Shown in pieces: positions 27,108-36,700 of a stretch of DNA of 64,000 nucleotides. The stretch spans positions 1-64,000 of the forward strand of contig JAQUPQ010000013.1 of the NCBI GenBank assembly GCA_028716525.1, in the 5' to 3' direction. A model generated the notes under the pieces. It was not told where the DNA came from, did no database searches, and worked only from the letters and a program-made list of their open reading frames with translations. Numbering within the stretch: position 1 is the stretch's first letter; the number at the start of each line of letters is the position of its first letter. Both the position numbers and the translations under genes were made by a program. The DNA is from Terriglobia bacterium. Lineage in GTDB: Bacteria > Acidobacteriota > Terriglobia > JAIQFV01.

Positions 27108-27241
27108 GCGTCCTCTCCTTAGGTGTGGTGTTGGCATCGATAATTTAAGCTGACATAGTGCAGGTCGTCCCTGAAACCATGGATTGAGGAGCGTTTCCCG
27201 GCCGTTTGAGAACAGTTTGGAAGTAAAGGTTAAAAGCTGGT

Positions 27242-27305
27242 TTTATAACCGAGAAGAGTGTTCCACGCAATGGAACAGTTGCATTTTTTTGCACAAAGTG
27301 TTCCA
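27242..27305 (-). promoter_or_regulatory. Receptor promoter overlapped by an inverted-repeat operator
   Basis: On the minus strand TTGCGT (27265-27270) and TATAAA (27242-27247) are 17 bases apart and face the receptor gene. TGTTCCA (27259-27265), five bases, TGGAACA (27271-27277) form a perfect palindrome over the -35. A third TGTTCCA lies at 27299-27305. The neighbouring GntR-type regulator is the natural candidate to bind here, most simply as a repressor. Confidence 0.6.
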
Positions 27306-27333
27306 GCCGGAATTCAGCGCCGCATCGCGCCGC

Positions 27334-28332
27334 TCAGGCCGGAGGCCGCGGGGAGGGGATTGGGGATTCGAGCGCGGTTTGCAATTGGTAGGTCAGCACG
27401 GCCTGGCGCAAGGTTTCCAGCGATTCGTCGGAAAGATGCCGGTCGAATTGCAGAATTTCGACACGCCGCGGAATCTGCTGCAGCAGGCCGGCGGGACACA
27501 GCGGTGAGACGTAGGCATATTTGACATGCCCCAAGGCCGCGGCCAACTTGCGGGAATCGGAGAACAACACCGCATGAACGCGGCCGATGACGGACTCGTG
27601 GCCCAGGTTGCGCAGGGCCGAGCGGAAGTTCTGAAAGAAATCCAGATTGGACACCACCATCGCCAGGCCGCCTTTGCGCGCGGAATGGATGATGGAGCGG
27701 ATGAATTCGGGCTTCAATCGAATCTTGACGGGCACCTTGCCGTGCTCGCGGGCAAAGCGCGTGATGTCGTCCCAATGAAAATCGGTGGTAATCAAAAACG
27801 CGGCCGCGGCCAGGGCCTTGGCGACCGAACGCGGCCGGGATTTCAGATCCTGGATCATCACGGGATGCGTGGTAAGGCCCACGTGGTCTTGAATTTCTTT
27901 GGCGAAGAGGTGGATTTGCTCGGTGTTGCATTCCACTACCACTCCGTGAATGCGCCGGCGGCGCGATTCGTCGGCCGTTTCTTCAAGCAGCTGGAGGTAG
28001 CGGGCCGGTGAAAATTGCATGCGGCGGGCCTCCTCCAGATGGCGCTCCATCATGGAGAGCAACGAAACGTAGTAGCTCTGCTCAAAATTCTTCCGCTCCA
28101 GCGTCCCGACCCGCACCCCGCTTCCTTTGCGCACCTCGATCAACCCTTCCTCCTGGAGGCGGTGATAGATTTTGAGAATGGTCTTGGGATTGACTCCGGC
28201 CATGCGGGCCATGGCGCGCACCGCCGGGAGACGGTCGCTGCCTAAACCGCCCATGTGCAACGCCGCCGTCAGTTGACTTTTAATCTGGTCATAGAACGGC
28301 TGTTTGCTCTTCTTGTCGATGGCGAATTGCAT
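27334..28332 (-). CDS. GntR-family transcriptional regulator with large C-terminal domain
   Basis: DNA-binding regulator. ATG 28332 gives 332 residues; 28371 is a longer alternative. The N-terminal winged helix is clear: QPFYDQIKSQLTAALHMG, then LPAVRAMARMAGVNPKTILKIYHRLQEEGLIEVRKGSGVRV. The remaining 230 residues are not the FadR, HutC or MocR type. They contain GVVVECNTEQIHLFAKEI and FLITTDFHWDDI, suggesting a Rossmann-like or periplasmic-binding-like effector domain. It lies 226 bases upstream of the receptor gene on the same strand, with an operator between, and divergent from the thiolase gene. Confidence 0.85.
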   Translation of the reverse strand: MQFAIDKKSKQPFYDQIKSQLTAALHMGGLGSDRLPAVRAMARMAGVNPKTILKIYHRLQEEGLIEVRKGSGVRVGTLERKNFEQSYYVSLLSMMERHLEEARRMQFSPARYLQLLEETADESRRRRIHGVVVECNTEQIHLFAKEIQDHVGLTTHPVMIQDLKSRPRSVAKALAAAAFLITTDFHWDDITRFAREHGKVPVKIRLKPEFIRSIIHSARKGGLAMVVSNLDFFQNFRSALRNLGHESVIGRVHAVLFSDSRKLAAALGHVKYAYVSPLCPAGLLQQIPRRVEILQFDRHLSDESLETLRQAVLTYQLQTALESPIPSPRPPA

Positions 28333-28587
28333 GGCGCTTCCCGGAAGCGTGGATACGGAGCGGCTCTTCATTGAAAAGACCTTGAAGGACTGGGATACGA
28401 GTTTCCGCGCGACGGCTGGAACTCGCGCCGGGCATTCCCCCATGGAATCAGGGTCGGCGGTGCAATCGGTTTTGCCACCCTACCGGCGCAGTGGAATTTT
28501 ATCAGAATCCTGAGAAGAGTGGGCGCGCCACGATCGGCCTGTGAAAGCCGAAGGCGGGTCGAGCGCCGCTGGGGCGGTCGGGTTTTG

Positions 28588-28596
28588 TGAGATAAT
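28588..28596 (+). promoter_or_regulatory. Possible extended -10 of the thiolase gene
   Basis: TGA-GATAAT gives an extended -10 (TGN plus five of six bases of TATAAT) 30 bases before the thiolase ATG. No good -35 was found. The 294-base gap also contains the start of the divergent GntR-type gene and no TGTTCCA half-site. Confidence 0.35.
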
Positions 28597-28626
28597 CGCG
28601 ACCGCGAGGTTCTGAGGATTATTGAA

Positions 28627-29868
28627 ATGACCGAAGTATTTGTGGTGCAAGCGGCGCGTACGCCCATCGGCAAGTTTGGCGGGTCCTTGAAGGATTTTTC
28701 CGCGCCGGATTTAGGCGCCGCCGTGGTCAGCGCCCTGTTGGATCGCGCCGGAGTGGAGCCGGCTCGGGTCGACGAATTGATTTTCGGGTGTGGGCGACAG
28801 GCCGGCAGCGGTCCCAATGTGGCCCGACAGGTTTTGTGGCGCGCCGGAATTCCTCAAGAACGTACCGCCTACACCGTGAATATGGCCTGCGCCTCCAGCC
28901 TGAAATGCGTTGTCCTGGCTGCCCAGGAAATTGCTCTGGGCCATGCCGATTGTGTGGTGGCCGGCGGCGCAGAGTCCATGAGCCGTCTGCCTTTTTATTT
29001 GGAAACGGCTCGCTGGGGTGTGCGATTGGGAACACAAACGCTGGTCGACGGCATGTACCGCGACGGATTTTTATGCCCGCTGTCCCGTTTGGTTATGGGA
29101 GAAACGGCCGAGCTTTTGGCGGACGAGTTCAAGATTTCGCGAGCCCAACAGGATGCCTTTGCCCTGGAAAGCCAACATCGTGCCCAACGGGCTATTACGG
29201 CGGGGCGATTCGACCAGGAAATCATTCCGATTAATCTCCAACATAAAGTCGACCGAAGCGGCGCTGAAAAAAACGCTGCACCCGGGAAGCCATCCGACAA
29301 ACCGGGCGCAAAACCCGGCGAGAGCTTCACACGCGACGAACATCCGCGCTTCGATGCAAGACCCGAGGATCTGGAACGGCTGTCACCGGTCTTCTCGAAA
29401 AACGGAACCATCACGGCCGGCAATTCATCGGGAATCACCGACGGCGCCGCCGCCGTGCTGTTGATGTCGAAGGAGGCCATGAAGCGCAGCGGACTGGACC
29501 CGCTGGCGCGCTTTGTGGATGCCACCAGCGTGGGCGTCGATCCGCGTCGCATGGGCCTGGGGCCGGTTCCGGCCGTCCGTCAATTGCTGGATCGGCTGAA
29601 GATGAAGCTCGACGAGTTCGATTTGGTGGAATTGAACGAAGCCTTTGCGGCCCAGGTCCTGGCGTGCGATCGCGAACTGCGTTTTGATCATCAAAGATTG
29701 AATGTGAACGGCGGGGCCATTGCTCTGGGTCATCCCATCGGAGCGACCGGGGCCCGCATCGTGGTCACGCTTCTTCAAGAAATGCAGAAACGGGGAGCAC
29801 GGCGCGGGCTGGCCACACTGTGTGTCAGCGGCGGATTGGGCATGGCCGCGGCCTTCGAAAGACCTTGA
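28627..29868 (+). CDS. Acetyl-CoA C-acyltransferase (thiolase)
   Basis: Type II thiolase of 413 residues, condensing two acetyl-CoA or cleaving 3-ketoacyl-CoA. Catalytic residues: C88 in [10 protein letters not shown]369 in [16 protein letters not shown] and C399 in [17 protein letters not shown] is also present. In the loop domain, residues at about 212-235 form a Lys/Pro/Gly-rich insertion that makes it some 20 residues longer than usual. Alone here, so biosynthetic (AtoB/PhaA) and degradative (FadA) roles cannot be separated; a biosynthetic one is slightly favoured by motif form. Confidence 0.92.
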   Translation: MTEVFVVQAARTPIGKFGGSLKDFSAPDLGAAVVSALLDRAGVEPARVDELIFGCGRQAGSGPNVARQVLWRAGIPQERTAYTVNMACASSLKCVVLAAQEIALGHADCVVAGGAESMSRLPFYLETARWGVRLGTQTLVDGMYRDGFLCPLSRLVMGETAELLADEFKISRAQQDAFALESQHRAQRAITAGRFDQEIIPINLQHKVDRSGAEKNAAPGKPSDKPGAKPGESFTRDEHPRFDARPEDLERLSPVFSKNGTITAGNSSGITDGAAAVLLMSKEAMKRSGLDPLARFVDATSVGVDPRRMGLGPVPAVRQLLDRLKMKLDEFDLVELNEAFAAQVLACDRELRFDHQRLNVNGGAIALGHPIGATGARIVVTLLQEMQKRGARRGLATLCVSGGLGMAAAFERP

Positions 29869-29954
29869 AGACGGGCACGAACCAGGGACGACCCGCGAAA
29901 TTTGTATTTTGGTGTTCGTCTCCCTTCGAGCGATACGGAACTGAGGAATTGTTT

Positions 29955-30821
29955 TTGAGAGTACACGGTCTGCATCTTATCCAACGGCTTGTCGTCGCGT
30001 TGACAGCTTTGATGTGGGTGGTTTTGTCTCTCCTGCCGGGTCCCCTGTGGGCCCAAAAAAAGTTGGTCTTCAAGGATGGGTCTGTTGAGAAGGTGGAAAG
30101 CTACCAAGTTCAAGGAGACCGCGTTCGATTCAAATCAGCGGAGCGGAGTGAATGGGAAGAAGTTCCTTTGAGCTTGGTGGATCTCGAGGCCACACGCAAG
30201 GTCAATCAGAAAGAAGCGCAAGAAATCCACTCCAGTCCGGCCCGGCCGCTGGAAAAGCCCGGCGCCGGAACGGCGGTTAAGAATGAGCCCACGAAAAAGT
30301 CCGAGGAGCTTCCGGAAATCGCCGCCGGAGTGAGGCTTCCGAATGCCTATGGAATGTACGTTTGGGATGGGAAAAATCTTGTTCAATTGTCGGAAGCGGG
30401 AACACGCAAGCACAAAGACAAGAAAAACGCCATCATCAACATGGTCGCACCGGCGCCCGTCATGAAACAGAAAACCAGCGTGCAGCTTGACGGAGAAACT
30501 TCGGATACGCGCTTAACCACCGCCTCTCCGGTGTTCTATGCGTATCTGCCTGAAGAGCGAGCTTCCCAGGTTTCGCTGTATCGCATGATCGTTTCCAAGA
30601 ACGCCCGGGTTCTCAAAGAGGTTTCCCATTCTCAAATCACCGGCAGCGACTCCGAAAGGACTCAGGATTACATTTTCACTCCCTCCATCCGGATGAGCGA
30701 AAACGTGTACAAGATTTTTCCCACGAAGCCGCTGGAAGCGGGGGAGTATTGTCTGGTGGAGGTGAATGCGGGCCAGGATCGAGAGACTCCCACGGTTTGG
30801 GATTTTTCTGTAGTAAAGTGA
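29955..30821 (+). CDS. Exported protein of unknown function
   Basis: Not recognised. TTG 29955 is preferred because TGAGGA lies seven bases upstream and it starts directly before a signal peptide (LRVHGLHLIQRLVVALTALMWVVLSLLPGPLWAQ). It gives 288 residues. The N-terminal mature part reads KLVFKDGSVEKVESYQVQGDRVRF, a small beta unit often seen in acidobacterial exported proteins, followed by a Lys/Glu/Pro linker. The C-terminal half, SPVFYAYLPEE to EAGEYCLVEV, is beta-rich. Probably periplasmic or surface-attached. It is followed by the AT-rich sigma-54 promoter region. Confidence 0.7.
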   Translation: MRVHGLHLIQRLVVALTALMWVVLSLLPGPLWAQKKLVFKDGSVEKVESYQVQGDRVRFKSAERSEWEEVPLSLVDLEATRKVNQKEAQEIHSSPARPLEKPGAGTAVKNEPTKKSEELPEIAAGVRLPNAYGMYVWDGKNLVQLSEAGTRKHKDKKNAIINMVAPAPVMKQKTSVQLDGETSDTRLTTASPVFYAYLPEERASQVSLYRMIVSKNARVLKEVSHSQITGSDSERTQDYIFTPSIRMSENVYKIFPTKPLEAGEYCLVEVNAGQDRETPTVWDFSVVK

Positions 30822-31004
30822 TTTCCCCAAAACAATCCTTCGCGGAACACATGCAACCTGAACAGAAGGGTTATCCATGGATCGGAATAATCCGGTTTTT
30901 AATAGTTGGTATTCTAAAAACAGTAACCCGTCTCCTATAAAAAGAATTTTGATGACATTTCGTTGGAAATGAAGTACTTATTTAGGCCTACGAATGTGCA
31001 AATC

Positions 31005-31020
31005 TGGCAAATGAGTTGCT
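31005..31020 (+). promoter_or_regulatory. Sigma-54 (-24/-12) promoter before the two-component system
   Basis: TGGCAAATGAGTTGCT matches the consensus TGGCACRNNNNTTGCW with one mismatch; GG (31006-31007) and GC (31018-31019) are exactly ten bases apart. Transcription would start near 31031, 50 bases before the kinase ATG. TGTGCAA occurs twice as a direct repeat around it (30995-31001, 31028-31034). The second gene downstream encodes a sigma-54 activator, so self-activation is likely. The rest of 30822-31080 is AT-rich without a gene. Confidence 0.7.
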
Positions 31021-31080
31021 TAAAAGTTGTGCAAGTCGGATTTTTCATGTTTTTGGGCTTTTGAACATTAGAGCAAGGCC

Positions 31081-34014
31081 ATGACGCGACTACTTCCATT
31101 TTCCTTCAAATCTGTATTGATCGGCCTGATCACCGTGGCCGTGGCGGTGTTCGGCACGATCAATTTCATCGAGCGGACCAAGACCAACATGTGGATTGCT
31201 CCCGACGACGGGGTGTCGTGGCAGGACGCGGATCAAGGCATTCAGGCCTGGATTGTGGAGTCGGGCAGTTCCGGCGAGAAAGCGGGCGTGCAAGTCGGCG
31301 ACATTTTGGTGTCGATTGAAGGCCACCAAGTGGCGGATTCCATCGAAGTGACCAAGCGCCTGTTCCAAGTGGGAGTCTGGAACAAGCCCACCTATCACAT
31401 TTTGCGTCACGGCATCCCCATTGATTTGCGGGTCATTGTGGCGCCGCAGGATACGCGGGCCTCGTTCAAATTCTTTTTGGAGCTGGTTGGGCTGTTGTAT
31501 CTGCTGATCGGCGTGTTCATCTTCATGCGTCGATGGGAAGCCCCGCAGGCGGTCCTTTTTTACGCCTTCTGCCTGACCTCATTCGTGTTGTACACGTTCT
31601 CTTACACCGGCAAGCTGAATCTTTTCGACTGGTGTATTTACTGGTCCAACTCGCTGGCGTTGATATTGCAGCCGGCGCTGTTTGTGCATTTTTGTGTGTC
31701 CTTTCCCCGGTACAAGCGTGTTCTGGAATCGCGCCGGGTTCTGGTCGGTCTTCTGTATTTGCCCATGGTGGTGCTGCTGGGGCTGCAGGTGGCGTTCATC
31801 ACGGGAACGTTTTTGACGCCGCATTTCACACTGGCACAGCGCTGGTTTTTGGACCGGCTCGACATTTTGTATTCAGCGGTGTATTTCCTGGCGGGTGCAG
31901 CCAGCTTGGTGCACACCTATCGGCTCGCCGCCACGCCGGAGTTGCGGCAGCAGATGCGTTGGATTACGCCGGGGGCCATCGCCGCGGTTGTTCCTTTTGC
32001 GGTGGGCTATGCCTTTCCGTATTTCTTGGGGGTGGTGCCGACGCTGTGGATGAACTACTCCGTCCTGCCGCTGATTTTGATTCCGCTGACCTTCGGGTAC
32101 GCCATCATCCGCTATCGCCTGATGGATGTGGATATCATGTTCAAACAAGGCGTGGCCTACACCCTCGCCACTTTGATGATCATCGGTGTGTATTTTGCGG
32201 TGGTCGCAGCCATTGGAATCACGTTCAGCAAAGCCATTGCGGGTTCCCCGGTGACCAGCGTGATCACGACCGTGGTGGCGGCGTTTCTTTTCGCGCCGGT
32301 CCGCAATTGGATTCAGGTGCGGCTGGATAAATTCTTTTATCGTGAGCGTTATGACTATCGTTCCACCATGATCGAATTCGGGCGCGCCTTGGGTTCGGAG
32401 ATCCATCTCGACCTGATGTTGAACTCGGTGGTGGATCGGCTTTCACAGACCTTGCAGGTCGACCGCATTGCCGTTTTCCTTCGAAAGGACACGCCGCAGG
32501 GCCACTTTGTGATTGCGCGTGCCCGCGGCATCCCGTACGCCACCAATTTGGATTTGAAATTCCTGTCGCCGGAGCGCCCCGAGCTTCGCCGCGGATATCT
32601 TTTTTACGAGAATTTCAAATCCCTTCTTCATGAGAAGGCGGAGCACCACGCCTCGCTGCGGCATTTGGATTTGAATTATTACATCCCCTGTGTGGCCAAG
32701 GATTCCATTCTGGCGGTCATCGGATTGAGCAAAACCATCTACGGCGACTTTCTCTCTCGCGAAGATTTGGAGCTGCTGCAGACCATTGCCGGCTACGTCG
32801 GCATCGCCGTGGAAAACGCCCAGCTCTACGAATCCCTGGAGCAAGAGGCCCTGGAAGCGCAGCGATTGAAGGCCTTTTTGGAAAACATCGTGGAATCGAT
32901 CAATGTGGGCATTTTGACCAGCGATTTGGATGATCGCATCGATTCATGGAATTCGCAGATGGAACGGTTTTACGGATTGAGACGCGGGCAGGCGCTCGGG
33001 CGAACCTTGAAAGAGGTGTTTCCGGGCGATTTGATGCGGGCCGTCCGGCGCGTCTACACCGCCAGCGTCACCCATGCCGCGCTGAAGCCCGTCGGCGACA
33101 GTGAAGACGCCATCGGGCGAATTTACAAGTTCAACCTCCGTCACCCGGTGTGGAGGGTTTCGGACGGAGGTAATGGAGATCAGGCCACCCCCGAAGCCCG
33201 CATCGTCAACATCGCCGTGACTCCACTCATCGGTCGGGATCACACCATCAAAGGGAAACTCATCCTGTTTGACGACATTACGGACCGCTCGGCCCTCGAA
33301 GATCAACTCATGCAATCCGAGAAGCTGACCTCTATCGGATTGTTGGCCGCCGGCGTGGCCCATGAGGTCAACACGCCCTTGGCGGTGATCTCCAGTTACA
33401 CGCAGATGCTTCAAAAACAATTGAAACCCGACGATCCCATGAACAAGATTGTTGAAAAGATCATCAAACAATCGTTTCGCGCCTCCGAAATTGTGAACGG
33501 CCTGTTGAGCTTTTCGCGGACCGCCGGCACGCAGTACTCGGAGGTGGATTGCAACAAGGTGATCAACGAAACGCTGTCGCTGCTGGAACATCAATTCAAG
33601 ACCGCCAAGGTGAATGTGGAAAAACGGCTGGGCGGGGATCTGCCTTCCATTCATGCCAACATCGGCAAGCTGCAGCAGGTGTTTCTGAACTTGTTTTTGA
33701 ATGCCAAGGACGCCATGCCTTCGGGCGGCGTATTGACGATCACGACCGGAGCGCGGAATTCCGATGTGATTATCGAGGTCGCCGACACCGGCAGCGGCAT
33801 TTCCACGGAGCATTTGAAAAAGATTTACGACCCGTTCTTTACCACAAAGACCGGGCGCGGCACCGGGCTGGGACTCTCCGTCAGCTACGGCATTATCCAG
33901 GAGCATTCCGGGAAGATTGATGTTGAAAGCCAGCCCGGGCAGGGCACTCGATTTACCTTGGAGTTTCCCGCCCTTCATGCCCGGGTGGCCGCGGAAAGGG
34001 TGGTCACGGTATGA
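31081..34014 (+). CDS. Membrane sensor histidine kinase: PDZ, 7TM-like, GAF, PAS, HisKA, HATPase
   Basis: Sensor kinase of 977 residues, partner of the next gene. Domains in order: transmembrane segment (9-28), PDZ-like domain (about 45-125, with AGVQVGDILVSIEGHQV) predicted outside, a group of seven or eight hydrophobic segments (135-400), GAF (about 430-600), PAS (about 615-735), HisKA with H761 in GVAHEVNTPLAVISSY, and HATPase with NLFLNAKDAM, DTGSGIS and GTGLGLS. The multi-pass part resembles 7TM-type sensor modules. Its last bases overlap the regulator gene as ATGA, so the pair is translationally coupled. The signal is unknown; the PDZ could bind a peptide or an envelope protein terminus. 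Confidence 0.92.
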   Translation: MTRLLPFSFKSVLIGLITVAVAVFGTINFIERTKTNMWIAPDDGVSWQDADQGIQAWIVESGSSGEKAGVQVGDILVSIEGHQVADSIEVTKRLFQVGVWNKPTYHILRHGIPIDLRVIVAPQDTRASFKFFLELVGLLYLLIGVFIFMRRWEAPQAVLFYAFCLTSFVLYTFSYTGKLNLFDWCIYWSNSLALILQPALFVHFCVSFPRYKRVLESRRVLVGLLYLPMVVLLGLQVAFITGTFLTPHFTLAQRWFLDRLDILYSAVYFLAGAASLVHTYRLAATPELRQQMRWITPGAIAAVVPFAVGYAFPYFLGVVPTLWMNYSVLPLILIPLTFGYAIIRYRLMDVDIMFKQGVAYTLATLMIIGVYFAVVAAIGITFSKAIAGSPVTSVITTVVAAFLFAPVRNWIQVRLDKFFYRERYDYRSTMIEFGRALGSEIHLDLMLNSVVDRLSQTLQVDRIAVFLRKDTPQGHFVIARARGIPYATNLDLKFLSPERPELRRGYLFYENFKSLLHEKAEHHASLRHLDLNYYIPCVAKDSILAVIGLSKTIYGDFLSREDLELLQTIAGYVGIAVENAQLYESLEQEALEAQRLKAFLENIVESINVGILTSDLDDRIDSWNSQMERFYGLRRGQALGRTLKEVFPGDLMRAVRRVYTASVTHAALKPVGDSEDAIGRIYKFNLRHPVWRVSDGGNGDQATPEARIVNIAVTPLIGRDHTIKGKLILFDDITDRSALEDQLMQSEKLTSIGLLAAGVAHEVNTPLAVISSYTQMLQKQLKPDDPMNKIVEKIIKQSFRASEIVNGLLSFSRTAGTQYSEVDCNKVINETLSLLEHQFKTAKVNVEKRLGGDLPSIHANIGKLQQVFLNLFLNAKDAMPSGGVLTITTGARNSDVIIEVADTGSGISTEHLKKIYDPFFTTKTGRGTGLGLSVSYGIIQEHSGKIDVESQPGQGTRFTLEFPALHARVAAERVVTV

Positions 34015-35453
34015 GCGTGGTGATGGGCACAGGAACCGAACCCCAAACCCGGACCCCGGCGCGGGCCAACATTCTGGTGGTCGACGACGAGGCTGAAATT
34101 CGGGAATCGCTCGAGATGCTCCTGAACGCCGAAGGCTATTCCGTCAGTGGAGCTTCCAACGGGGAAGAAGGACTGCAGCGTCTTCGCGACAAGGATTTCG
34201 ATGTGGTGTTGCTGGACGTCATGATGCCGGGGAAGAACGGACTGGAAGTGTTGAAAGAGATTCGCGCCCTCGACCGTGACGTAGCCGTCGTGATGATTAC
34301 AGCCTTCGGTTCGGTCGAAAATGCCATTGCCGCCATCCGCTCGGGCGCTCACGATTTCATTACCAAGCCCTGGGACAACGACAAGCTGCTGATCGATGTC
34401 GAGAATGCCGTCCGCAACCGGCGACTGCTGCAGGAGAACGTGCAGCTGAAGCGGGCGCTGAAGGAACGCTACAATTTTCCCAACATCATCGGCAAGAGCG
34501 AGCGCATGCTGAAGATTTTCGATTTGGTCACCCAAGTGGCCTCCTCGCGCTCCACGGTGATGATCCAGGGCGAGAGCGGAACCGGAAAAGAGCTCATCGC
34601 CAAGGCCGTTCACTCCATCTCGCCGCGGGCCGATCGGCCCTTCATTCCCGTCAATACCGGATCCTTGCCCGCCGACCTGTTGGAGTCCAACCTCTTCGGA
34701 CACGAGAAAGGGGCGTTCACCAGCGCCGTGGCCTCCAAGAAGGGGCTGTTTGAAGTCGCCGACACCGGAACCATCTTTTTTGACGAGATCGGTTTGGTGG
34801 GATTGGAAACGCAGGCCAAATTGCTGCGGGTCATTCAAGAACGCGAATTCATGCGGTTGGGCGGGGTGGAAACCATCAAGGTCGACGTCCGCATCATCGC
34901 CGCCACCAACGAAGATTTGAAGGGCTTGGTCACCCAGGGCAAGTTTCGCGATGATTTGTTCTACCGCTTGAACGTCATCGCCGTGCAGCTGCCGCCCCTG
35001 CGCGAACGCAAGGAAGATATTCCCCTGCTGGTGGAGCACTTCATCCAAAAGTATTGCGAGGATAATGGCCGCCCCGCCATCCGATTCACCGCCGAAGCCA
35101 TGAAAGCCTTGATGGACCACAACTGGCCCGGCAATGTTCGGGAACTCGAAAACGCCGTGGAACGCGCCGTGGTGCTCAGCACCACGCCCTGGGTGGACGT
35201 GAGCCTTCTTCCGGAATCCATTTTTGAATCCGGTGTGCCCGGCAACCGGACGCTGCAAAATATTCCCTTCAATGAAAATGCCACCCTGTTCGATATTCTC
35301 GATTCGGTGGAACGCCGCGTGATTGTCGATGTGCTGGAGAAGGTGGCTTGGAGTCAAACCAATGCCGCCGAACGGTTGGGTGTTCCGCTGTCCACGCTCA
35401 ATCAAAAGATCAAGCGGTTGAACATCGAGATCAAACGGCGGCGAGAAGCCTGA
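34011..35453 (+). CDS. Sigma-54-dependent response regulator (NtrC family)
   Basis: Activator of 480 residues. Receiver domain at about 20-135 with D69 (LLDVMMP) as the phosphorylation site. AAA+ domain at about 165-395: Walker A GESGTGKE, Walker B GTIFFDEIG, arginine-containing LPPLRERKEDIP. The sigma-54-contacting loop reads GAFTSA instead of the usual GAFTGA, and DEIG is followed by L instead of D. A Fis-type helix-turn-helix closes the protein (NAAERLGVPLSTLNQKIKRL). Coupled to the kinase, with a sigma-54 promoter ahead of both. Confidence 0.94.
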   Translation: MSVVMGTGTEPQTRTPARANILVVDDEAEIRESLEMLLNAEGYSVSGASNGEEGLQRLRDKDFDVVLLDVMMPGKNGLEVLKEIRALDRDVAVVMITAFGSVENAIAAIRSGAHDFITKPWDNDKLLIDVENAVRNRRLLQENVQLKRALKERYNFPNIIGKSERMLKIFDLVTQVASSRSTVMIQGESGTGKELIAKAVHSISPRADRPFIPVNTGSLPADLLESNLFGHEKGAFTSAVASKKGLFEVADTGTIFFDEIGLVGLETQAKLLRVIQEREFMRLGGVETIKVDVRIIAATNEDLKGLVTQGKFRDDLFYRLNVIAVQLPPLRERKEDIPLLVEHFIQKYCEDNGRPAIRFTAEAMKALMDHNWPGNVRELENAVERAVVLSTTPWVDVSLLPESIFESGVPGNRTLQNIPFNENATLFDILDSVERRVIVDVLEKVAWSQTNAAERLGVPLSTLNQKIKRLNIEIKRRREA

Positions 35454-35599
35454 CACGGCGAAGAGGCTTGGAAGCCGGCTGCATCGTTTGGACTCCTGGC
35501 GGTCATCGCCTCCCCGGATCAATGTCCCTGTATTGATTTCCCTTCCTCGAGGTCCCGCCGCCGCTTGATTTTGCAGGATTGGTTCTCTAGAATGCCGTC

Positions 35600-36673
35600 A
35601 TGCGTCGCGGGTGTGTCCTATTTCTAGCTGTGATGTGCGGCTGCTTGGCGGCAAGCCGCCTGGCGGCCGATTACATCAAAGGAGCCAGCTACTTCGCTCA
35701 GGGAAAATACGATCTCGCCATCAAAGAGTACGAAGAAGAATTGCGCCTCGATCCGGCATACGTTCAAGGGCATTACATCGTCGGTCTGTGTTACGCCCGT
35801 TTGCAGAATTACGACAAAGCGATTGCCGCGCTCTCCCAAGCTCAAGCCCTCGACAAAAAGGATTTTCAAATAGCGCTGGCGCTGGCCCAAGCTTATTTTG
35901 ACGCGCATCGGTATGCCGACCTGAAGGAGGCGCTCAACACCGCATCGTTGAATGCCCAAAATCCCGCCGATTTGAACAAGCTGAAATTTCTGAGCGCCAC
36001 GGCGCTGTTTAACCAGGAGGATTACACCCAGGCGCTTCCGGAGCTTCATGCCGCATTGGCGAGCAATCCCAAGGACGCGGTGCTTCTCTCTGAGATCGGC
36101 ATTGCTCAATTTCACCTCAAGAATTACGACGAAGCCATTGCGGCGCTCACGAAGGCCGTCGCGGAAAAGCCGGACGATGCCCAGACCGCGCTGTTTTTGG
36201 GTGAGTCGTATTTTGCCCGGGCCTTGGCCCTTACTCCCGGACGCGAACGAACAATGGGATTCACTGAAGGCTTTCGGCTGGGAGAAAAATGGGCCGTGAA
36301 GCAGCCGCAAAATTTCGATGCCGTTTCATTGGCGGGACGTGCCGCGTTGGCGCTCAAGAACTATTCTCAAGCCGAATCCTTTCTCAAGCGAGCCGTCCAA
36401 CTGCAGCCGGATTCCGCCGTGGCGCAATTCAGCTTGGGACAAGCGTATGCCTTCGAAGGCAAGCTGGCGGATGCCGAGTCGGCTCTGACCAAGGCATCGG
36501 CCAGTCTGTCGAATGAGCCGGCGCTTTATTCCATACTGGGTTTTGTTCTGGAAAAAGAGAACAAGCTGGAGGCCGCCCAAGCCGCCTACGAGAAGGCGAA
36601 CTCCTTGAGCCCGAGCAAGGAAACACAGTCCTCCTTGGACCGGGTCAAGCAAAAGATCGGTTCCAGCCATTAA
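35600..36673 (+). CDS. Exported TPR-repeat protein
   Basis: Exported protein of 357 residues with an N-terminal signal peptide (MRRGCVLFLAVMCGCLAASRLAA) and at least eight TPR units. Examples are GASYFAQGKYDLAIKEYEEELRLDP, GLCYARLQNYDKAIAALSQAQAL and AQFSLGQAYAFEGKLADAESALTKA. The array fills nearly the whole mature protein, so it is most likely a periplasmic scaffold. The signal sequence has cysteines (CGC) but not a classical lipobox. Between the two-component system and pta; no operon link is evident because 146 bases separate it from the regulator. Confidence 0.82.
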   Translation: MRRGCVLFLAVMCGCLAASRLAADYIKGASYFAQGKYDLAIKEYEEELRLDPAYVQGHYIVGLCYARLQNYDKAIAALSQAQALDKKDFQIALALAQAYFDAHRYADLKEALNTASLNAQNPADLNKLKFLSATALFNQEDYTQALPELHAALASNPKDAVLLSEIGIAQFHLKNYDEAIAALTKAVAEKPDDAQTALFLGESYFARALALTPGRERTMGFTEGFRLGEKWAVKQPQNFDAVSLAGRAALALKNYSQAESFLKRAVQLQPDSAVAQFSLGQAYAFEGKLADAESALTKASASLSNEPALYSILGFVLEKENKLEAAQAAYEKANSLSPSKETQSSLDRVKQKIGSSH

Positions 36674-36700
36674 GCGAAAACCCCATCGGGACAGAAAGCC

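Noticed and set aside
33975..35522. 515-codon open frame antisense to the response regulator
   Set aside because: It mirrors the regulator gene, whose receiver, AAA+ and helix-turn-helix motifs are intact.
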